This document shows, piece after piece, positions 58,912 through 64,000 of a stretch of DNA of 64,000 bases. The translations under genes were made by a program, and so were the position numbers. The first letter of the stretch is position 1, and every line of letters starts with the position of its first letter. Source of the stretch: Tricholoma matsutake (taxonomy: Eukaryota > Basidiomycota > Agaricomycetes > Agaricales > Tricholomataceae); the NCBI GenBank assembly GCA_026075535.2, contig AP026547.1, forward strand, positions 10,850,001-10,914,000, given 5' to 3'. Under the pieces are notes generated by a model. It was not told the DNA's origin and did not search any database. It worked only from the letters and a program-made list of their open reading frames with translations.

Positions 58912-59616
58912 TCATGCATGATGTGAGAAATCCTTGATAAAACACTGATAGAAATTGATGAAGCCCTCCTCTTCTTTTGCCCTTGGTTTGAGTGCCATCT
59001 TTTCTCTTGCCTTGGCAACCATCTTCTGGGCCCATGCCCATTTTTCTTCTTTTGTCATCTCTTTGAAGGGTTTCCCTTCCTCTTTGACTGTCTTCTGGTG
59101 CCATGCCAGATGTTCTTCATCGGGTTTCTCCATCTGCACCCTCCCAATAAGGGTTTTTCCTTTTCCCATTGAGAATTCAGGGTGTGTTCTGTTGGTTGTT
59201 TGGAATTGGAATGTCCCAATTCTCCAGTTGATCACTGGATTGATTCTTCTGAGCCACGGCAGGCCCAGGATGATCGATTCTTTCCCCAGTCCTGCAATGA
59301 GGAAGGTTGTCAGGAAAGATCTTCCATTGATCATCAAGAATCCTTTGACATAGTGGGAGATTTCCCCCTTCTTGTTTGGGGTTCCATCCATGTTCTTGAC
59401 CCTGATTGTCCTTTCCAGGGGATGTAGTTCAAATCCACTACTTCTTGCGAATTTGTGGCTCATGAATATTCCTCCTGCTCCTGAGTCGAGCAGGGCTTTG
59501 GTTTCAACAGCTTTCCCTCTGCCTGCCCCAGCCACTTTGATATCTAAACACATAGATTGATTCTTCAAAGTGGCTAGTAGTACAGAACAGACAGAGAGTT
59601 TGGTGGTACCTGGCAT
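58912..59616 (-). CDS. pol: Protease of gypsy element 2, fused in frame across a deleted RT
   Basis: The frame starts MPGTTKLSVCSVLLATLKN. The aspartic protease has ALLDSGAGGIFMSHKF (active-site DSG) and IILGLPWLRRINPVI. A Lys/Glu-rich linker (KEMTKEEKWAWAQKMVAK) follows and then passes directly into GFINFYQCFIKDFSHHA, the segment that normally lies just after the reverse transcriptase thumb and before RNase H. The whole RT palm and fingers are missing with the frame kept. The stop is at 58912. The element cannot reverse-transcribe its own RNA. Confidence 0.8.
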   Translation of the reverse strand: MPGTTKLSVCSVLLATLKNQSMCLDIKVAGAGRGKAVETKALLDSGAGGIFMSHKFARSSGFELHPLERTIRVKNMDGTPNKKGEISHYVKGFLMINGRSFLTTFLIAGLGKESIILGLPWLRRINPVINWRIGTFQFQTTNRTHPEFSMGKGKTLIGRVQMEKPDEEHLAWHQKTVKEEGKPFKEMTKEEKWAWAQKMVAKAREKMALKPRAKEEEGFINFYQCFIKDFSHHA

Positions 59617-59669
59617 TGAGGCAGGCCACCTCTTTAAAAACCCTTGTCTCCTATCAAGGTGAGAGCCTT

Positions 59670-60719
59670 CTCCTTCCCTTCTTCATCGAGGTCTTTCATG
59701 ATCGCTCAGTTCTTTGAGTAGGCTTCTCTGCCTTTGTTCTTTGGGAAAGGCTGGTCCTCAGTCCTCCTTTCCCCTTTCTTGTGTTCAGTTGCTCTGTGCC
59801 CAGGTTGGTATACAAAGCACAATCCCTTCTTCATGTGTTCGATCCTCTCCTGGTAGGAGAATCGGTTGATCTCGAGTGGGCCTTCTTTTGACTTGGAGTT
59901 GGGCAGCCTCTTTGCCAAGGCTTCCTGTGCTCTCCCAGTTATGGCCTTTGCTCTCCTCTATTGTCTGTCATACTTGGAGGCAGCGTTGATCATCCCTTCC
60001 AGTGTCATGGAGATTGTTTCCATGTTAAAGACTCTCTCGAGGAGTCTTGGGTTCAGTCCATCCATGAAGAGTTCAATGAGTGCAGTATCATCATTGATTC
60101 CTGCCTTCTCTCTCAGGATTCGGAACTGCGCGATGTAGTCCTCCAGGTCCTGTCCCTGCTTCAGTGTTTTCATTTCAGTTCTGGCTCTCCCTGCTTCATC
60201 AATTGGGGTGAATGCTGTCTTGAGTGCCGCTTCAAAGGTGGACCATGTTCCCATGTCTTCCTTCTCTGCCCATGTCTGTGCCCAGGGTGCAGCGGTTCCT
60301 CCATTCATAAATGACAGTGCAAAGATGATCTTCTTCTCATCGTTGTCATAGATCCCATGGTTCACTCTCAGATAGAGTTTCACTTCTTGTAAGAATTTTG
60401 CAGTTCTAGTTCGGTCCCCTGTGAAGTCAGAGGGGGTTCGGATTCTAATCTCCTTGGTTGATGCAGTGGGTTCAGTGGACATGTTGGCATTGTTGTTGGA
60501 TAGGGAGAATGGATCTCGTTCTGGGGTTTCTTCTTTGTCGAAAGATCTAAAATCTTCTTCATCAAGGTATCGGGGTTCTTCATCACTTGTTCTCTTCAAG
60601 AACCACTTCTGTGCTGGTTCTGAGTATTGTACTAGTCAACCCTGGTATCTATACCATGGGGTTCTTCCTGATGATGATGCTCCAGTTGGAGGTCAGTCTG
60701 GGCTTTGTCTGAAAGACAT
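59670..60719 (-). pseudogene. gag: gag of gypsy element 2
   Basis: From ATG 60719 the minus strand encodes MSFRQSPD, a TGA, a Pro/Ser-rich stretch, a second TGA at about 60638, then KRTSDEEPRYLDEEDF and a capsid region (IRTPSDFTGDRTRTAKFLQE, LSFMNGGTAAPWAQTWAEKE, KTLKQGQDLEDYIAQFRIL, LIELFMDGLNPRLLERVF). After a stop at 59958 it continues to a degraded knuckle (CFVYQPGHRATEH). Gag packages element RNA. The knuckle has lost Cys residues. Confidence 0.8.
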
Positions 60720-60766
60720 TGTGTCTGCACCTAGGTAGGTGGACTTCATAGATCAGCTTGACCTTT

Positions 60767-61480
60767 TGTTAAGACTATTGGTCTTAACTCAAACTTGTCT
60801 TCATCTATCACACTAGGAGGCTTTCCTAGTGTTGTGGGCTTTCGGCCTTCGCTTGAATGCTTCCTCAAGCTATCATGGTCAATCATACTCAGAGCCTTTC
60901 TGAGTATACCATTGGTTCATGTATCACAGTTGGAGGCTTTCCTACTGTCAAGTTTGGGTTATCATGGCTAAGGGCTTCTTAGACCATTGAGTTGTTCGAG
61001 TTGAGTTTAAGACTGTATGTTGAATTAGGTCAAGCACAGAGTGTAGCTACAGCTTATATACTGTTCTAGGACTACTTATCTTCCAATTGGAAGGTGAGAT
61101 GCTTATCAGGTAAATATAGACAAGAACAATAGAAACAATAGGCCTCATGCCTTGCATGAGGCATCCGATGTCACGGAGTGCTGCGGCGCAGCATGTCAGG
61201 GAACAATAAGAGATAAGCCTCATGCCTAGCATGAGGCGTCTGATGTTACAGATCCGATGTTAAGGATCCGATGTCGATTGTGAGAGTCTGATGTCATGGA
61301 CCTCATGTCAAGGGGCTGTTGTATCACAGCATGTGTGGGAGTGGGTTTGGGTGCATGGAGTCACCATGCGTCAAAGCATCTCCCGTTGGAAGTGAGTTGA
61401 GTTGAATGAGAAAAATAAAGTACCCAGTCTTGCCGGCGTACATCTGGTTGTCCTGGGTTATGATAACAAAAATCGTAACA
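60767..61480 (-). repeat. LTR, 714 bp, upstream of gypsy element 2 gag
   Basis: On the minus strand it runs from TGTTACGATTTTTG to GTCTTAACA. It ends 47 nt before the gag ATG, the place of a 5' LTR. About 290 bp (61092-61380) are shared with 62862-63170. The rest differs in sequence but keeps the same layout, including short hairpins with GGCTT loops. It does not match the LTR at 56.3-56.8 kb. Confidence 0.65.
60811..60987. repeat. Array of five short hairpins with GGCTT-type loops
   Basis: Stems at 60811-60831 (CACTAGG/CCTAGTG), 60851-60870 (GCTTGA/TCAAGC), 60885-60907 (ATACTCAGA/TCTGAGTAT), 60926-60949 (ACAGTTGG/CCTACTGT, one mismatch) and 60964-60987 (ATGGCTAAG/CTTAG...CCAT). Loops are AGGCTTT, ATGCTTCC, GCCTT, AGGCTTT and GGCTT. 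Confidence 0.7.
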
Positions 61481-61989
61481 TTAACAATGCCACCAACAAC
61501 TGCTGACAGGCCCTGTTCACTGTCTGTAGTCCCATTTCTGCCTGCACATCCCTGCTCACCCTTCCTTGACCCTAAACAAACTGTTTTGCCACCTCCTGCA
61601 TGTTTTGACTGGGCTGACAATGCCACATCATTGCCTACTGCTTCAAGTACCCAGCTGCAAGAAATCTTGGGCCTGAAGATAGGCCGTCCACAGCCATTTG
61701 GGACCTACAATGATGGACAAGACAGCAATGGGCACCCCCACAATTTTTTTTGTCTCGAAATGTTTTTCATGTAGCCCTGCCCCTGCCATCTCCCACTGCA
61801 TCTCCACAATTTATTACTCAATGACATCCCGCTGGTATAGGACCAGGAAGACCTGTTGTCACCATTCCTGTTGGAGTAGCACCTGTACCTGCTGCTCCCA
61901 TTCTGAAACTTGACTGGGATCAAGACCCCTGACTTGCTGACTTGAGTAGGGCCCTTTGGGCACTGGGATGGGCACCCCTCTGTTGAGTT
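61481..61989 (+). pseudogene. Conserved C-terminal protein of LARD-like copy 2
   Basis: DPKQTVLPPPACFDWAD, then LKIGRPQPFGTYNDGQDSNG, then HPHNFFCLEMF (stop near 61772), and after a frame change GPGRPVVTIPVGVAPVPA and KLDWDQDP with LSRALWALGWAPLC ending near 61987. Each block has a counterpart in LARD-like copy 1. The broken frames show decay or an unseen intron. Function unknown. Confidence 0.55.
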
Positions 61990-62122
61990 ATGTTTTTTAT
62001 TTTATTTTTGATATCAACCATAGATGTTTTCTTTTTTGAGCTACAAAATTTTAGATTTTAGATCATTCTTATTTTCCTTTTTTTGCATGGTTCCTTCTCT
62101 TTTTCTGGTTGTTTTTCTTCTG

Positions 62123-62140
62123 GGCAACAAGGACATTGCC
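62123..62140 (+). promoter_or_regulatory. Hairpin upstream of 3' LTR, LARD-like copy 2
   Basis: GGCAA and TTGCC pair around CAAGGACA; 18 nt before the LTR, as in copies 1 and 3. Confidence 0.55.
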
Positions 62141-62158
62141 ATTGGGGACATGGGTGGA

Positions 62159-62284
62159 TGGAGTGATGTGAGGCACCACTCCAGGTGATCACATGACCTT
62201 GTTGATAGAACTGTAGCTGGTCACATGTTAGAAGTTCATCTTGCTATACCATCCCACTTGCACATTCTGGGAAGGAGACCTCCA
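62159..62284 (+). repeat. 3' LTR of LARD-like copy 2
   Basis: 126 bp, terminal stem TGGAGTG/CACTCCA. About 100 bp match the fragment at 52149-52261. Confidence 0.65.
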
Positions 62285-62580
62285 GTGTCTCAAGTGTGTA
62301 ACACCACTCAAAGTTATGGACACATAAGCACAGGGAGGCACAGCTCACTGTACTGGTGTAGCTGAAGCCAAGTCTGTTCTGCCCTTGTAGGTTGCCATGC
62401 AGCTTGCTCACTCCACATGCATATTGTGCTCTACTTGCATGGTTGTCTTTAATCAGCTCATAGATTTGGCCCTCATCTGCCTTACCCTACTTCTGTCTCT
62501 CACATGTCTCGGATTGTAACATTAACATGGTTCTCTCTATGTTGCATAGCTTGCACATAAGATGTTAACCATGCACCTCC
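62285..62580. other. Spacer before the 62.6-kb LTR
   Basis: Nothing recognised; TTGTAACATTAAC at 62514 resembles the LTR edge at 61474. Confidence 0.4.
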
Positions 62581-63326
62581 TGTTAAGGGCAAAGCCTCAA
62601 CCACTCAATCTAGTCGATGTCGTTCAATGAGGTGCTTCCTCGACGAGTCGTTTGGCACTAGTCTTACTTGGAGTGTCCGACGCAAGATAGGTAGTGCACT
62701 CTAGCAGGGCTTCTGCGTAGAGTCATTCAGGTTCACACACTAAGGGGCTTCCTTAGTGGTTTCAAGTAAGTTTGCAAGTTGCAAGTTAAGGCTGTTAATT
62801 GCCTAGATCTAAACTAAGGACATCCCTACTACTTATACTAGTAGGAAGGTCTTATCGTCCAATCAGAAAGGTAGATGCATATCAGGTATGAATAGAAACA
62901 ATAGGCCTCATGCCTTGCATGAGGCATCCGATGTCACAGAGTGCTGTGGCACAGCATGTCAGGAAACAATAACAGATAAGCCTCATGCCTAGCATGAGGT
63001 GTCCGATGTCACAGATCCAATGTCAAGGATCCAATGTCAAGGACATGCTGTGGCACAGCATGTTGATCATGAGAGTCCGATGTCACGGACCTCATGTCAG
63101 GGGGCTGTCGTATCACAGCATGTGTGGGAGTGGGTTTGGGTGCATGGAGTCACCATGCATCAAGGGTGCCTTCCATGGGAAGGGGATCAAATGCATGCAG
63201 TCAGCATGCATTGTGTGTGTGTCTGGTGTCAAGGACATGCCCTAGGCATGAATCAAGGGGTGCCTCCTGTCTGGAGGGGATCGTCGGGTGCGTTGGGTTC
63301 CATGAGTTACAAGGAAAATTGTAACA
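62581..63326 (-). repeat. 3' LTR of a minus-strand LTR element running out of the window
   Basis: On the minus strand it runs from TGTTACAATTTTCC to CCCTTAACA, 746 bp. It is preceded by the polypurine tract GCGGGGGGGTAA (63327-63338), so this is a 3' LTR of an element whose body lies above 63.33 kb. It contains GGCTT-loop hairpins at 62629-62641, 62699-62724 and 62740-62760. Palindromic GCCTCATGC/GCATGAGGC words occur twice (62905-62925 and 62979-62999). Confidence 0.7.
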
Positions 63327-63477
63327 TTACCCCCCCGCTATGGTTGAAAGTCCCACACTTCAACCTAAATCTTCATCTCTCCTTCATGGTCTGATCGGGC
63401 GTGGTCTGGTTATGTGGGTAGGTCAGGGTCTAGAGGTACGATGGAGGAATAATTCATGTCTGAACTCGGACCATGAT

Positions 63478-63790
63478 CAGGTTCTTCTGGTTCGCACTCC
63501 CCTAGGTAGCAGTGTCAAGGAGTCTGTAGTATCATTGAAAGGGGGGCATTGCAGGATGGCAAATTCAATGTCTGTAATCAGGGGTTCGGGTTCTGTTCAG
63601 AAGATGGCGTAGAGGCAGAATGTGAAGGTTAGGGCTGCCGCTGCAGCCAGGGTTGTGCCAATGACAATGGTGAGGATCGTAATCCCTGTGAGCATGGGTC
63701 TGTCTTGTCATGCCATCGTCTTGAGCCCTGCCTTTTAAATCCTTCCATATGGCTCCCCTGTCATGTTTCCCATTGCATCGTCATCAAAAT
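63478..63790 (-). pseudogene. Membrane-spanning peptide encoded before the 3' LTR
   Basis: One minus-strand frame gives SGYDDFDDDAMGNMTGEPYG, stops, then from Met 63695 MLTGITILTIVIGTTLAAAA and further hydrophobic residues (32 codons to TGA 63597-63599), then TEPEPLITDIEFAILQC to a stop near 63480. The 25-residue hydrophobic run is a clear transmembrane helix. Internal TGA codons suggest decay. An Env-like or particle-membrane role is only a guess. Confidence 0.4.
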
Positions 63791-63876
63791 CATCGTATCC
63801 GGAGTTAAAGAAGAGCCACTGTCTGTGTTCGGCTTCTCTTTGGTCAGTTTCTCAATCTTTCCGAGGTTTCTCCAGG

Positions 63877-63946
63877 CAGTTCATCCTATAGTGTCTGGGT
63901 AGTTCATCCTATAGCATCTGGGCAGTTCATCCTATAGTGTCCGGGG
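63877..63946. repeat. 23-bp tandem repeat x3 in the knuckle region
   Basis: AGTTCATCCTATAGTGTCTG-like units repeat three times. The unit is not a multiple of three, so the expansion breaks the Gag frame. Confidence 0.8.
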
Positions 63947-64000
63947 CCTCACTGTTTGCAATACTTGCAAATATATCATGGGCAAATCACGCCGAAATGG

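Larger units (their letters stand above)
61481..62284 (+). mobile_element. LARD-like copy 2, 5' truncated
   Basis: The 3' LTR (62159-62284) starts TGGAGTG and ends GACCTCCA. It is preceded by the purine-rich GGGGACATGGGTGGA and the hairpin at 62123-62140. The interior matches the C-terminal coding part of LARD-like copy 1. No matching 5' LTR is found on the left. Confidence 0.65.
63327..64000 (-). mobile_element. 3' part of an LTR element (gag knuckle and membrane peptide), truncated by the window
   Basis: Reading on the minus strand from 64000: a CCHC-type knuckle (CKYCKQ...GHYRMNC, about 63975-63925, with a 6-nt insertion), an acidic stretch (SGYDDFDDDAMGN), a hydrophobic helix and the polypurine tract. 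No protease, RT or integrase lies between the knuckle and the LTR, so the element looks non-autonomous. Confidence 0.55.

Noticed and set aside
61481..62580. Internal region of one large element bounded by the 60.8- and 62.6-kb LTRs
   Set aside because: The polypurine tract at 63327 shows the 62.6-kb LTR is the 3' end of an element above it, and the 60.8-kb LTR lies just before a gag start, so they belong to different copies.

Overview
The window looks like a repeat-rich chromosome segment of an agaricomycete (mushroom-forming basidiomycete). The reasons are short GT-AG introns of 50-60 nt, a fungal Tsp2-type tetraspanin, transposases of families typical of Agaricomycetes, a chromodomain Ty3/gypsy element, a Helitron helicase fragment, and CpG-poor transposon sequence around CpG-rich gene islands. 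The species assignment is inference. I see no rRNA, no functional tRNA gene and no CRISPR array.

Layout. 0-5.3 kb: a decayed Tc1/mariner-like DDE transposase and a Mutator-like element (MULE) with TIRs. 6.7-8.2 kb: the clearest host gene, a four-exon tetraspanin on the minus strand. 8.5-12.2 kb: a cluster of CCGGATAAAAT boxes and two non-autonomous TIR elements in opposite orientation. 12.5-18.7 kb: a full-length chromovirus-type gypsy element with 402-bp LTRs and a TSD, inactivated mostly by CpG-type transitions. 20.6-23.0 kb: a non-autonomous LTR element with a 4-bp TSD, sitting in one unit of a tandem duplication whose other unit keeps the empty site. 24.1-24.9 kb: a Helitron helicase relic. 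25.5-26.1 kb: a complete 521-bp TRIM whose LTRs carry a tRNA-like Pol III module. 26.4-27.5 kb: a 1.1-kb palindrome.

28-35 kb is a gene island: a possible small minus-strand gene and two tandem, diverged paralogues encoding long low-complexity proteins. 36.1-45.2 kb is a degraded gypsy element with 211-214-bp LTRs, split by a 4.2-kb TIR element. 45.8-48.0 kb is a gag-bearing non-autonomous LTR element on the minus strand. It was inserted beside a run of three exactly 75-nt intron-like segments, each with a near-palindromic hairpin. 49.5-53 kb holds low-complexity modules, a palindrome, a solo LTR and a copia fragment carrying a MITE. 56.3-61.5 kb is a minus-strand gypsy element with gag, protease, RNase H, integrase and chromodomain, but with its reverse transcriptase deleted in frame. 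61.5-64 kb holds a second copy of the 20.6-kb element family and the 3' end of another minus-strand LTR element that encodes a membrane-spanning peptide and runs off the window.

Few genes here act together. The window is mainly a record of nested retroelement and TIR-element insertions. The most interesting unexplained structures are RNA-level ones: a tRNA-like Pol III module inside LTRs of two element families, a covarying hairpin just upstream of the 3' LTR in three non-autonomous elements, an array of LTR hairpins with a constant GGCTT loop, and the repeated 75-nt introns with covarying stems.
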